A stretch of 64,000 nt of DNA from Anaerovibrio sp. JC8 (GCF_002100115.1 NZ_ANBM01000007.1:1-64000), one strand, 5' to 3'. Positions 52,863 through 62,642 are shown, counted from the first letter of the stretch. Numbers and translations are program-made. The notes: generated by a model from the letters alone, not told the origin.

Positions 52863-55800
52863 ATATTATCCTCACAACGGACAATCCCTTCCAGTATTTC
52901 TACGTAGAGATTGTGGAAGTCTTCCATTTGCGTCGGGTCAAACAGCCCCTTTGCATATTCCATTTCAGAATCAAAGCCTCCATCCCCATGCTCATTTTCC
53001 AAAAGCTCCAGCTCCAAACGGGCACCGGCAGCGGAAAAATCATTATTAAGTTCAATCAGGGTTGGCTTTAACACATCCAGTTCATCACCATTGATTCCCA
53101 GCTGAAGATTTACCTCAATACAATCATTGACAAATGCTTCATAGTTCCCAGCCATAAAATCATAGGAGCTATGGGCAATTCCTTCCGCCACCTGCTCCTT
53201 TACTGAAAGAAGGAAGTCAGACATGGATGTATATTCTTCCATCCGGGCAGCCGCCGGTAAATTCTTTATCATCATACCCACGGCATTTTGGGCCTCCACA
53301 GCCAAACGATTATTGAAAATCCAGTTTACCATAACATGCTGTTTGCCCGTAAAGCGGGACAGGGTCAAAAGAGCCGCTCCAATGGCCATAACTGAGTGGC
53401 TTACACCCCAGAAGCTCTCAGCTTTTTCCACATCATCTGCTGTAAACTCAAGTCTTTTATCCATATCAGCCTGATCGATATGGTCACGATCTACCAGCAT
53501 CTGGGCCTCCACCGATTCATCAGGCATATTACACCAAACCTCATCTCCATATCGGGACTCAAACCAAGCCCTATCCTCTTCAAAACTCCCCTGCTTCATC
53601 CGCTGTATTTCTTCACTGCGAAGGGCAAAGTAATAATCAGGAAGCAGATCACGATCAAAGTATGCATTTACAATATCCGCCAGCAGCACACCAAGGGAAT
53701 CACCATCCATCAACATGTGGTGAATATCCATAAACAGATATCCATGGGACGGCGAACGGAATACCTTCACGCGACACAGACAGGCATCTAATATTTTATC
53801 AAATGGCATCACCAATACATCCGGCAGCATTGGTACAGTTTCTTCGTTAATATCCTGAACCTCAATCTCCTCCAAAAGACCTGGCACGTACTGCTGCACC
53901 AGCTCCCGGTTCTCGTCAAAACGGAATACGGATGATAAGGCAGGATGATTGTTAATTGCCCGATTAACTGCTTTACATAATCGATGAATATCAACATCAT
54001 TCGGCTCAAATTGAACAAGAAAATGCATATTGCTCCACATAGTGGCATCCGGACGGAAAAGCTGTACATCCAAGATTTGGGTTTGCAGCGGTGTTAATGC
54101 CAATGGCCGTTTCCGGGCCTCCATTTCCCGATCCTCGATACTGCCCATTTTCATGCGTTCCATGGCAATAGCAGCAATTTTTCTAGGGGTACGCTTCTGG
54201 AAAATATCTGCGGCAATCAGTCCCGAAATATCCGCGTTGGCCAAAGCCACCATGGCACTGAGGGAATCGCCACCCAAATCAAAGAAATCATCCAATGCCC
54301 CCACCTTGTCCTCCGGCAATTTAAGAGCCAAAGCAAAGGCATGGCAAAGAGCCCTTTCCACATCTGTGGCAGGTGGCTCATATTGGGCCCTGAAGGCTGA
54401 TAAATCCGGTTCTGGCAGCGCTCTCCTGTTCACCTTTCCATTTGGTGTCAACGGCATAGCCTCCAAATGGACAAACAGATTAGGTACCATGTATTCAGGG
54501 AGTTTAGCAGCAAGATGGTTCTTAAGGTCATTATCATCCACGTCCTTAACCGCAGTATAATAGCCCACCAGATATTCACCCGTTCCCTTTTTCAGGACAG
54601 AAACAGCCCCTGAATTAATGGCAGGATATTCCATCAATACCTTTTCGATTTCATCCAGTTCAATTCGGAAGCCACGCAGCTTTATCTGATTATCAATACG
54701 GCCAAAGACCCGGATTTTTCCTTCATCGGTCCATGCCGCCAAATCACCGCTACGATATGCCCGTACCCCATCATGGGTAAAGAAGGACGCCGCCGTCTTG
54801 TCAGGCAAATTAATATAGCCGCGACCAACCTGCTGACCGCAAATCATCAGCTCGCCACGTATGCCAACTGGCAATGGATTACCAAAAGAATCAGCTATAT
54901 AGAACTGGGTATTGGCTATAGGCGTACCAACAGTCACCACCCTGCTATCCGCCATTTCCTCGGCGGCACAGCCCATAGTGGCCTCTGTAGGACCATAAAC
55001 ATTTAAAATCACGCTGTCCTGACGCAAATCCCGCAGCTTTTGATAAAGACCGGCTGGGAAGGCCTCAGCACCCACATCATAAAAGGTAATCTGCCTTAAG
55101 GCTTCCGCCGTTTCCGGAATAGCCAAAAGCCCCAACAGATAGGTTGGAGTACAGGTGATGCCATTTACCCCATTGTTCAGAATCAGCTGAGCCAGCTGAC
55201 TTGGGGTGTGTATTTCTTCCTCAGTGGCAATTACCACAGAACACCCATTACACAGGGGAACAAACTCCTCCACAATGGACACGTCAAAGGAGAAGGAGGC
55301 TAGGGCCAGTGCAATGCGCCCAGGCTTGGTATAATGCATGATTTCCGGAGATTTTTCATTACGATGGACATAATTGGCAATATTTTTATGCTCAATCATT
55401 ACCCCTTTTGGTTTGCCCGTGGTACCGGAGGTATAGATACAATATGCCAAATTATCAGCACCAACAACTGGCAGAGCAGCCTCTGCACCCTCACGTTCAA
55501 TGAGCTCGTCCAAAGACAAAACCCTGCAATGCTCCTTTAGGGCGGAACGTGAAGCAAGCAAATCCTTTGAGGTAAGCAAAATAGGAATATTGCCATCTTC
55601 CAGGCAAAACTCAATTCGCTCGTCCGGATACTCCGGAATAAATGGCACAAATGCCCCGCCGGCCTTTAATATGCCGATTTCAGCCACATAGGTCCAAACC
55701 TCCCGGTCAAAGAGAACACCTACCAGCGTTTCCATAGTCACCCCTTTCTGTAAAAGGGAATAGGCCACCCTGTCGGAAAGCTCATCCAATTCTCTATAGG

Positions 55801-58800
55801 TCAAGGTCTTTCCGGCGGCAGTAACCGCTGCTTTATCCGGTGTCATATGGGCCTGACGGCGAATCTGCTCCTGTACCGGCACAAAGTCCATGGCCACCTC
55901 TGTATTGTTGAAGAGTGCCAAGGACTTCCTGTCATCTTCTGTCAGGAGGGAAATATCACCAATTAATTCCTCCTTTAAAAGCCCCTCAGCCACAGTAAAT
56001 AAATCCTGGGCAAACCGCTTCACAAAGGCCGGTGAAAACCGCTCATTACGGTATTCAATGGTCATGTTATAAAGACCATCGGTACAGAAGAATTGAATGG
56101 AAAAGCACCCGGTTACCATGCCGGTGTGGTAATGCTCAAGGAAGTAGGAATCTCCACAAATGAGATTGCCACCTTCAGCATCACTGTTACCATGGCCACC
56201 GCCCATGTTATCAGTAAATAAATCCCCCTGATAGATGAATTCCACATCCTCATTTACAGGACAATGCTTCAGCACCTCATCAAAGGAATAAATATCGTTG
56301 CCCATGCTGTTGACGATTTGTCGTCCCATATTTTTCAGATAATCCACCACGGAAATATTTTCTGTAAAATCTCCATAAACAGGAATTCGTTTTATAAGAG
56401 TACCAATGGTGGTATCCATTCCCGTCCGGGCCCGGCCATTGTATACGCTGGAAAATGATACCTGTTTACAAGTAAGGTATTTGGATAACAGTAATGCCAT
56501 GGCTCCCATAAAGAAGCTGCCTTCGGAAATCTGGTAACGGCTACAGAAGGCCTTGACCCTTTCCGGTGCAAGGGTTTTCGGTACATAACGAATGTTTTCG
56601 CTTACTCCCGGGGTCAGGCTACCCTCCCGATCACCCACCAGAGCCGGCACTTCATCCATCCTGGCAAACAAATTTTGAAAATAGGACTCGGCCTTTTTAT
56701 GGGCACCGCCCTGCATAAGGGCTTCTTCATACATCCCCACCTGCTGTATGGTATATTCCTCCTGCAGATATTCCACACCTCCGGAGGAAGAACCAAGAGC
56801 ACGGTTCAGCTCGCTAATCAGAAGGCTCAGGGAGGTAGCATCAAGAAAAATCAGATGACTCTTTAAGGCCAAATAACATCTTTCCGGGGTGCGATAAATG
56901 GCAAAATAAAACAGTAGCTCTTCTGTCATAGGTACCACTGGCATAAATTCACGGATAAAATCAAGGCGTTTATCCTCACTGCCATCTGTCACAGGAACCT
57001 CAACCACGGCTTCAGGGGCCATATACATATGGGGAATACCATCCTTCCTCGCCCGAATAATATATTTCATGGAAGGATGAGCTGCCACGACCTCCTGTAC
57101 GGCAGCTGCCAGCTGTTCAGCAGTTACACGGGTATCTGCCACCATCAGATAGGATAGGGTGTAGGTGGCATTATTTCCACCGGTTAAGCCCTCCAGATAA
57201 ATACCCATCTGGGTTTTGGTCAAAGGATAAAATTCACGGTCCATTTGTGGCTTTTCCGGATAATTATTATGGGCTTTTTCCTGTATATAGGCAGCAAGAG
57301 CCCGTGGAGTTGGATAAGAGGCCACATCATTAAATGACAGGCTGGTATCATCCAGCTTGGCCACCAGCATAGCCACGGAAAGGGAGGTTCCGCCCATATT
57401 AAAGAAGTCTGCCGATGCACTGACCCGGGGTAACTCCAAAACCTTGGCAAAGGCAGAGCAAATCCTCGCCTCCAGCTCATTCTGCGGAGGCTCATATACC
57501 TCCTCCTCCACTGGTGGCTCCATATTCTTCAAGGCTAAGTAATCCACCTTGTTTCGTTCGTTTCGGGGCATCTCATCAAGATATACAAAATAATCCGGCA
57601 CCATATATTCCGGCAAAACAGCCTTCACATGATTCCGTAAATTATTGCTTTCCACCCTGTCGCCAATATAATAGCAAGCCAGCTTGTCACCGCCATGAAC
57701 CCGAAGGGTGACACAGGCCGCCTCCTTGACTCCATTGGCCTTTTGCACGGTCAGTTCCACTTCACCAAGCTCAACCCGATAGCCTCTGAGCTTCACCATG
57801 TGGTCTTTTCGCCCATGGAACAGAAGATTTCCGGACTCATCGTAGGCCATATAATCCCCGGTGTGAAACAGGCGGCCTTCACAGAATGGATTATCCGTAA
57901 ACCTGGCAGCCGTTTCCTGTGGCATATTGTTATATCTCAAAGCCAGCCAAGGACCTGCTACGCAAAGCTCACCCAGAATCCCCGGCTTCTGAATCAATTC
58001 TCCATCATCAGATAGCAGATAAGTCTTTACACTATGCCCCGGTTTTCCCAGCATACGGGAATCCTCCTGGGATATTTTGTGGAGAAGAATAGCTGCACAT
58101 TCGCTGGAGCCATATACCTCAATTATATTGCCGTCCATGGTGTACTTCGCCTTCGCCTTTTCCCCGCCCAGGACAACATAATCAAGGGGCAAACGCCCGT
58201 ACAACTCCCTCATTACATAGAACATCTGGGGTGGCAAAAACATTCCGGTGATATGGCGCTTTTGGATAATTTTAAACAGCATGTCCGCATTCATCCGCTC
58301 CGTTGAACTGGCAATGTACACGCTTCCTCCTACCATGAGAGGCGGATAAAGATCAACAAAGGAGGCAATAAATGTCAGCCCTGCCATACAGCAGGTCACA
58401 TCCTTTTCCGAAAAAGCATGGTACCCCTTAACAGTATGGATCCACATGGAGAAAAAGGTCTGACGATGAACAACGCCCTTTGGCTTACCGGTAGAGCCGG
58501 AAGTAAAGAGAATCAAGCCCTCCTTATCAGGGGCAGACAAATTTATGGTTTCATCCACCTGAAGGGTGCCTTCCTCAGCAAATAGATCCTCCAGGGTCAT
58601 AACAGGAACATCAGTAACCTTTGCTGCCAGTTGTTCAGTAGTAACACAGACCCTACAGCTTGCATCCTTCAGCACCGACTTAACCCGCTCTGACGGATAA
58701 TCCTCCTCCAGGGGTACAACTGCTCCGCCGGCACGAAGTATGCCTAGAACCGCCGTCAAGTAAACCCGTGCCCGGGGCAGCAATACACCAACCCTCATTC

Positions 58801-58960
58801 CATTATGTTGATCTTGGAAAGTATCAAGTAAACGATTAGCTAAAATAGCCGAACGATGATTTAGACACCCATATGTATCCGTGCCATAGCAATCCATCAC
58901 TGCTGGCTTATCAGGATGTGCTGATGCTTGAGCCAAAAATTCATTTACTAATAATTTCAT
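52859..58960 (-). CDS. Two-module non-ribosomal peptide synthetase, A-T-C-A-T-C
   Basis: 2033 residues from the ATG at 58960 (GGGAGA 8 nt before it; upstream in-frame starts have no site). Order: A1 (about 10-490; FTSGSTGKPKGV), T1 (GGTSLS, near 522), C1 (about 585-1000), A2 (about 1035-1515; YTSGTTGKPKGV), T2 (GGDSLS, near 1564), C2 (about 1615-2030). In A1 the position that binds the substrate amine is Ile (LTFIASF), not Asp, so an acid without a normal alpha-amine is likely. A2 has FSFDVSI, as for an alpha-amino acid. C1 reads HLIFLDA for HHxxxDG, losing the second His; C2 has intact HHMLMDG. No thioesterase or reductase. Confidence 0.94.
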   Translation of the reverse strand: MKLLVNEFLAQASAHPDKPAVMDCYGTDTYGCLNHRSAILANRLLDTFQDQHNGMRVGVLLPRARVYLTAVLGILRAGGAVVPLEEDYPSERVKSVLKDASCRVCVTTEQLAAKVTDVPVMTLEDLFAEEGTLQVDETINLSAPDKEGLILFTSGSTGKPKGVVHRQTFFSMWIHTVKGYHAFSEKDVTCCMAGLTFIASFVDLYPPLMVGGSVYIASSTERMNADMLFKIIQKRHITGMFLPPQMFYVMRELYGRLPLDYVVLGGEKAKAKYTMDGNIIEVYGSSECAAILLHKISQEDSRMLGKPGHSVKTYLLSDDGELIQKPGILGELCVAGPWLALRYNNMPQETAARFTDNPFCEGRLFHTGDYMAYDESGNLLFHGRKDHMVKLRGYRVELGEVELTVQKANGVKEAACVTLRVHGGDKLACYYIGDRVESNNLRNHVKAVLPEYMVPDYFVYLDEMPRNERNKVDYLALKNMEPPVEEEVYEPPQNELEARICSAFAKVLELPRVSASADFFNMGGTSLSVAMLVAKLDDTSLSFNDVASYPTPRALAAYIQEKAHNNYPEKPQMDREFYPLTKTQMGIYLEGLTGGNNATYTLSYLMVADTRVTAEQLAAAVQEVVAAHPSMKYIIRARKDGIPHMYMAPEAVVEVPVTDGSEDKRLDFIREFMPVVPMTEELLFYFAIYRTPERCYLALKSHLIFLDATSLSLLISELNRALGSSSGGVEYLQEEYTIQQVGMYEEALMQGGAHKKAESYFQNLFARMDEVPALVGDREGSLTPGVSENIRYVPKTLAPERVKAFCSRYQISEGSFFMGAMALLLSKYLTCKQVSFSSVYNGRARTGMDTTIGTLIKRIPVYGDFTENISVVDYLKNMGRQIVNSMGNDIYSFDEVLKHCPVNEDVEFIYQGDLFTDNMGGGHGNSDAEGGNLICGDSYFLEHYHTGMVTGCFSIQFFCTDGLYNMTIEYRNERFSPAFVKRFAQDLFTVAEGLLKEELIGDISLLTEDDRKSLALFNNTEVAMDFVPVQEQIRRQAHMTPDKAAVTAAGKTLTYRELDELSDRVAYSLLQKGVTMETLVGVLFDREVWTYVAEIGILKAGGAFVPFIPEYPDERIEFCLEDGNIPILLTSKDLLASRSALKEHCRVLSLDELIEREGAEAALPVVGADNLAYCIYTSGTTGKPKGVMIEHKNIANYVHRNEKSPEIMHYTKPGRIALALASFSFDVSIVEEFVPLCNGCSVVIATEEEIHTPSQLAQLILNNGVNGITCTPTYLLGLLAIPETAEALRQITFYDVGAEAFPAGLYQKLRDLRQDSVILNVYGPTEATMGCAAEEMADSRVVTVGTPIANTQFYIADSFGNPLPVGIRGELMICGQQVGRGYINLPDKTAASFFTHDGVRAYRSGDLAAWTDEGKIRVFGRIDNQIKLRGFRIELDEIEKVLMEYPAINSGAVSVLKKGTGEYLVGYYTAVKDVDDNDLKNHLAAKLPEYMVPNLFVHLEAMPLTPNGKVNRRALPEPDLSAFRAQYEPPATDVERALCHAFALALKLPEDKVGALDDFFDLGGDSLSAMVALANADISGLIAADIFQKRTPRKIAAIAMERMKMGSIEDREMEARKRPLALTPLQTQILDVQLFRPDATMWSNMHFLVQFEPNDVDIHRLCKAVNRAINNHPALSSVFRFDENRELVQQYVPGLLEEIEVQDINEETVPMLPDVLVMPFDKILDACLCRVKVFRSPSHGYLFMDIHHMLMDGDSLGVLLADIVNAYFDRDLLPDYYFALRSEEIQRMKQGSFEEDRAWFESRYGDEVWCNMPDESVEAQMLVDRDHIDQADMDKRLEFTADDVEKAESFWGVSHSVMAIGAALLTLSRFTGKQHVMVNWIFNNRLAVEAQNAVGMMIKNLPAAARMEEYTSMSDFLLSVKEQVAEGIAHSSYDFMAGNYEAFVNDCIEVNLQLGINGDELDVLKPTLIELNNDFSAAGARLELELLENEHGDGGFDSEMEYAKGLFDPTQMEDFHNLYVEILEGIVRCEDNI

Positions 58961-58989
58961 TTGCGTTTCTCCCATGATAGATATAAAAA

Positions 58990-59292
58990 TCAATCTACAA
59001 TGTTCATAAACTTATTGAAGCCCGTCAATTTGAGAACATCCACAATAAATGGTGGTACATTTATTAATTTCATTTCACCCTCGGCATCATCCATTATGTT
59101 CTGAGCCGTCAGCAAAACTCTGAGACCTGCTGATGACACATAGGTCAAATCCTTAAAATCCAGGGTCAGATCGGTAATATCAGTCAATTCTTCATCAACA
59201 ACCTTGCTCAAATCCTTGGCCTCCTGTATCGATAGCTTTCCGATAAGAGTCAGGGTAAGTGCTGAACCATTTTTTTCCTTTTTTATCTCCAT
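58990..59292 (-). CDS. STAS-domain anti-sigma factor antagonist (second)
   Basis: 100 residues from the ATG at 59292, chosen because AAAGGATG lies before it; an ATG 12 nt upstream overlaps that site. A single STAS domain with the Ser site in LTYVSSAGLRVLL (about 57-69). It is the first gene of the NRPS operon; its stop lies 29 nt before the NRPS start. No sigma factor or kinase gene is beside it, so its partner may be the RsbW-like domain at 28206-30758 or a distant protein. A role in controlling the NRPS operon or its product is inferred. Confidence 0.9.
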   Translation of the reverse strand: MEIKKEKNGSALTLTLIGKLSIQEAKDLSKVVDEELTDITDLTLDFKDLTYVSSAGLRVLLTAQNIMDDAEGEMKLINVPPFIVDVLKLTGFNKFMNIVD

Positions 59293-59308
59293 AATGCAGA
59301 TCATCCTT

Positions 59309-60601
59309 TCAAAAAATTATATCATTTATCAATTCGTCAAAATTTTTTCTATTCCTGCAAAAAAAAGCAATATACAGACATAGTCCGTATATTGCTAAGT
59401 AAAATTTAATTTTAATTTTTAACACCCGATTGAGCAATTCATCTGCCAATTTTTGCTTGGTCATAATTGGCAGCTCTTCGATGCTGCCATTGCGGTAAAG
59501 CAGCTTAACCACATTGGTATCGGTATTGAAGCCGGCATCCTTGCGGGACACATCGTTGGCCACAATCATATCAAGATTCTTCTTTTCCAGCTTGGCCTTG
59601 GCATACTCCAGAAGGTTTTGTGTCTCGGCGGCAAAGCCCATCAAAAACTGGCCTGGTCTTTTCTTCTCCCCCAGCTCCTTGAGTATATCCGGATTCTTTT
59701 CCAGTACAAGAGTCAGCTCCTGGTCATTCTTCTTGATCTTCTGCTCCGACACATCGCGGACACGGTAATCAGCCACTGCCGCAGCCTTTATGATCAAATC
59801 AGCCTCAGAGAAACGCTCCAGTACAGCCTCCCGCATTTCAGCAGCAGACTCAACACCTATAAATTCCACACCATCAGGCGGTGTAAGTGCCGATGGACCG
59901 GAAACCAATATTACCTCGGCCCCACGCTTCTGGGCCGCCTCTGCAATGGCATAGCCCATTTTTCCGCTGGAACGGTTGCCGATATAGCGGACAGGGTCAA
60001 TAGGCTCGTAGGTGCCAGCTGCCGTTACCAAAACCTTGATGCCCAGCATATCTGCCGCAAAGGCCATGGTAAAGCGTACAAAATCAATTATATCAGCAGG
60101 CTCGGGCATGCGGCCGACGCCATCCACCCCACAGGCCAGGTGCCCGGATTCAGGTGGAATAAAATTCCAGCCATTCTCAATCAAAGAATCAATATTATGC
60201 TGAGTAAGCTGATTTTCATACATATTGCTGTTCATGGCCGGCGCAAAGAAAATAGGTGCCTTGGTGGCCAGCAAGGTAGTGGTCAGCATATCATCAGCCA
60301 TGCCCATGGCACATTTGGCAATGAAGTTTGCGGTGGCCGGGGCCACTATGACAACATCAGCCAGATTGGCCAAAGCAATATGCTCCACATTATGGTGGGT
60401 TACCTCCCCCCACATGGTGGTGGTAACCGGATTGCCCGTAATCTCCCTAAAGGTCAGGGGAGTAATAAAATTCTGAGCCCCACGGGTCATAATAACATGG
60501 ACCGAAGCCCCTGCCTTGCGAAGTCGGCTGGCTATTTCCACCGACTTATAAGCGGCGATACCACCAGTAACTCCCAGTACAACATTTTTGCCTTTTAACA
60601 T
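59309..60601 (-). CDS. coaBC: CoaBC bifunctional pantothenate pathway enzyme, extended C terminus
   Basis: 430 residues. The N-terminal CoaC flavoprotein (about 1-180; GVTGGIAAYKSVEIASRLRKAG, catalytic His in THHNVEHIALA, PAMNSNMYEN loop) decarboxylates 4'-phospho-N-pantothenoylcysteine. The C-terminal CoaB part (about 190-390; VTAAGTYEPIDPVRYIGNRSSGKMG and a Lys in AAAVADYRV context) makes that intermediate from phosphopantothenate, cysteine and CTP. The last ~35 residues are odd: the frame runs through an intrinsic terminator (59366-59396) and stops just before the STAS gene, so the original stop, expected near codon 395, seems lost. Confidence 0.93.
   Translation of the reverse strand: MLKGKNVVLGVTGGIAAYKSVEIASRLRKAGASVHVIMTRGAQNFITPLTFREITGNPVTTTMWGEVTHHNVEHIALANLADVVIVAPATANFIAKCAMGMADDMLTTTLLATKAPIFFAPAMNSNMYENQLTQHNIDSLIENGWNFIPPESGHLACGVDGVGRMPEPADIIDFVRFTMAFAADMLGIKVLVTAAGTYEPIDPVRYIGNRSSGKMGYAIAEAAQKRGAEVILVSGPSALTPPDGVEFIGVESAAEMREAVLERFSEADLIIKAAAVADYRVRDVSEQKIKKNDQELTLVLEKNPDILKELGEKKRPGQFLMGFAAETQNLLEYAKAKLEKKNLDMIVANDVSRKDAGFNTDTNVVKLLYRNGSIEELPIMTKQKLADELLNRVLKIKIKFYLAIYGLCLYIAFFCRNRKNFDELINDIIF
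59316..59321 (-). promoter_or_regulatory. Extended -10 promoter of the STAS-NRPS operon
   Basis: TGATATAAT on the minus strand between the coaBC terminator and the STAS gene. It lies inside the extended end of the coaBC frame. The -35 is weak. Confidence 0.55.
59366..59396 (-). terminator. Terminator of the yicC-coaBC operon, inside the coaBC frame
   Basis: AGCAATATAC (59366-59375) pairs perfectly with GTATATTGCT (59387-59396), followed on the minus strand by eight Ts. It encodes part of the extra C-terminal residues of CoaBC. Confidence 0.88.
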
Positions 60602-60647
60602 ACTATACCCTCACCACCTGCAGAGAAATAGGACAACCAACACCTAA

Positions 60648-60863
60648 TTATTTTGTAGAATTACGCAGACGCTTATAGGTAATCTTGCCCTCGTAAATCT
60701 CCTCCAAAGCGTTGGTTACGTCTCTGATAGAGGTACGCTCTGCAGTCACATCATGAGTGCCGTCCATAATATCACGGGCACGCTTGGCAGCCAGGGAAAC
60801 AAGAGTATAGCGGCTGTCTACCTTTGGTAATACCTGGTCTAAGGATGGGGTTACAATATCCAT
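60648..60863 (-). CDS. rpoZ: RNA polymerase omega subunit
   Basis: 71 residues with the omega core SRYTLVSLAAKRARDIMDG (17-35), then SIRDVTNALEEIYEGKITY. It helps fold and assemble the beta-prime subunit. Its ATG overlaps the gmk stop (TAATG), and the order gmk-rpoZ-coaBC is the usual Firmicutes one. Confidence 0.95.
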   Translation of the reverse strand: MDIVTPSLDQVLPKVDSRYTLVSLAAKRARDIMDGTHDVTAERTSIRDVTNALEEIYEGKITYKRLRNSTK

Positions 60864-61480
60864 TATAAAATCTCCTTCCGGTTCTTTAACTTTTCCAAAA
60901 TTTCAATATTCAAATCAGTGCGATGACGCTCCGCCTTAATGATGTTAGTGATTTCATCGGCGGCAATCTCCACTGTTTTATTGACTACAACGTATCTGTA
61001 CTGACGGCCGATTTCGATTTCAGCAATAGCTGAACCCAAACGGCGCTTCAGACTTTCCTCGGACTCGGTACCGCGGCCGCAAAGACGCTGTTCCAGCTCC
61101 TCCAAAGAAGGTGGAACAAGGAAAATAAACAGTCCATCAGGACATTTTTCCTTTACGTTCATGGCCCCCTGGGTATCTATTTCAAGAATAATATCAATAC
61201 CCTTGGCCCGCTGCTCCTCTATTTTCTTTAATGGAGTTCCGTAGTAGTTGCCATATACATTGGCCCACTCCAGCAGCTCTCCATTATTTATCATGCTTAC
61301 AAATTCTTCCTTGGTGTGGAAATAATAATTTACACCATCCTGCTCCCCGGGACGGGCTGCACGGGTGGTAGCGGATACAGAATAGGCTATATCCGGATTT
61401 TTCTTGCGCACTACTTCGCAGACAGTGCCCTTGCCGGTGCCTGATGGTCCAGAAATAACAATCAGCAGACCTTTACGCAT
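60863..61480 (-). CDS. gmk: Guanylate kinase
   Basis: 205 residues. P-loop SGPSGTGKGTVCE (10-22), GMP-binding stretch SATTRAARPGEQDGVNYYF (about 38-56) and lid with Arg pairs (GTESEESLKRRL). It phosphorylates GMP to GDP. The start overlaps the remA stop by one base. Confidence 0.97.
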   Translation of the reverse strand: MRKGLLIVISGPSGTGKGTVCEVVRKKNPDIAYSVSATTRAARPGEQDGVNYYFHTKEEFVSMINNGELLEWANVYGNYYGTPLKKIEEQRAKGIDIILEIDTQGAMNVKEKCPDGLFIFLVPPSLEELEQRLCGRGTESEESLKRRLGSAIAEIEIGRQYRYVVVNKTVEIAADEITNIIKAERHRTDLNIEILEKLKNRKEIL

Positions 61481-61731
61481 TAATTCTTATCCTCCTCATC
61501 AAATCGGTGTGACATGGTATCGGGCTGAACCGCCGACAGCACAACATGACCGCTGTCCATAACGATAACGGCTCTGGTTCTGCGGCCATAAGTGGCATCG
61601 ATAAGCTCCCCTCTGTCTCTGGCATCCTGTACTACCCGCTTTATCGGGGCGGATTCAGGACTTACTATAGCTATTACCCTGCTGGCTGAAACTATATTGC
61701 CAAAACCTATGTTTATAAGCTTTAATTTCAT
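61480..61731 (-). CDS. remA: RemA/DUF370 family DNA-binding regulator
   Basis: 83 residues with [30 protein letters not shown] (split at 4-33) and the [20 protein letters not shown] strand pair. In Bacillus subtilis RemA activates matrix and osmoprotection genes; here the regulon is unknown. The gene sits between yicC and gmk as in most Firmicutes, overlapping gmk by one base. Confidence 0.94.
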   Translation of the reverse strand: MKLKLINIGFGNIVSASRVIAIVSPESAPIKRVVQDARDRGELIDATYGRRTRAVIVMDSGHVVLSAVQPDTMSHRFDEEDKN

Positions 61732-61746
61732 AATTAAGCCACAACC

Positions 61747-62625
61747 TTACTCAATGTTCTGAATCTGTTCACGAATCTTTTCGATTTCGCATTTAACATC
61801 CACGGCAATCTGGGCTGCTCCGGTGGAATTGGCCTTGGAAGCCACAGTATTGATTTCACGGTTCATTTCCTGAATCAGGAAGTCCAGCTTGCGGCCCACA
61901 GGCTCATTGGACTTGATAATCGTACGGAATTGATCAAAATGACTGTGGAGACGAACCACTTCCTCAGTGTAATTTACCTTGTCAGTATACAAGGCAGTTT
62001 CCTGAATCAGACGGTTCTCGTCAATATCCTCCTTGGCAAGATACTGCTCCAGAAGGGCTTCAAGCCGCTGACGATAAGCCGCCACAATCTCAGGAGCCAG
62101 CTTCTCCAGCTGGGATACATAGTCCTCAAGGGTATCAATACGGGCCAGCAAATCGGCCTGAATATTTTCCCCTTCATGCTCCCGCATGGCCACAAGATTT
62201 TTCATGGCCTCCTCTACTGCTGCCAAAATAGCGGGGCCTGCCTCATCCAGCTCATTGGCATCATCGTCCACCTTCAGCACATCAGGAAAGCGGGCAATAT
62301 CCATGGCAGAATATGGTCTGTCAGTGCCAATCTGCTCATTGATGGAATTAAGAGCCTGACTATAGGCATTGACCAGGCCCTTGTCTACGATAATGGATAC
62401 AGCCTTTTCCCGAAGATCGCGGAAGCTGACATTTATGTCCAGCTTACCACGGGAGGCGTATTCTTTGATTTTTTTGGTTATATCACCCTCGAAACGTGCC
62501 AGGGTGTGATGCATGTGGAAATTAATTTCCAGATAACGCTGATTTACGGTCTTTATTTCAACATGAGCCTTGAAGGAATCATTCTCAAAATCGCCGGCCC
62601 CAAAGCCGGTCATACTCTTTATCAT
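61747..62625 (-). CDS. yicC: YicC-family endoribonuclease-like protein
   Basis: 292 residues with the family start MIKSMTGFGAGDFEND and the C-terminal DUF1732 part (GRKLDFLIQEMNREINTVASKAN, split at about 247-269). YicC proteins have been linked to RNA degradation. Members normally lie upstream of remA and gmk, as here. Confidence 0.94.
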   Translation of the reverse strand: MIKSMTGFGAGDFENDSFKAHVEIKTVNQRYLEINFHMHHTLARFEGDITKKIKEYASRGKLDINVSFRDLREKAVSIIVDKGLVNAYSQALNSINEQIGTDRPYSAMDIARFPDVLKVDDDANELDEAGPAILAAVEEAMKNLVAMREHEGENIQADLLARIDTLEDYVSQLEKLAPEIVAAYRQRLEALLEQYLAKEDIDENRLIQETALYTDKVNYTEEVVRLHSHFDQFRTIIKSNEPVGRKLDFLIQEMNREINTVASKANSTGAAQIAVDVKCEIEKIREQIQNIE

Positions 62626-62642
62626 CTATATACTCCTAAATA

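Noticed and set aside
59453-60598. 381-codon plus-strand frame
   Set aside because: Antisense shadow of coaBC; no start signals and no family features.
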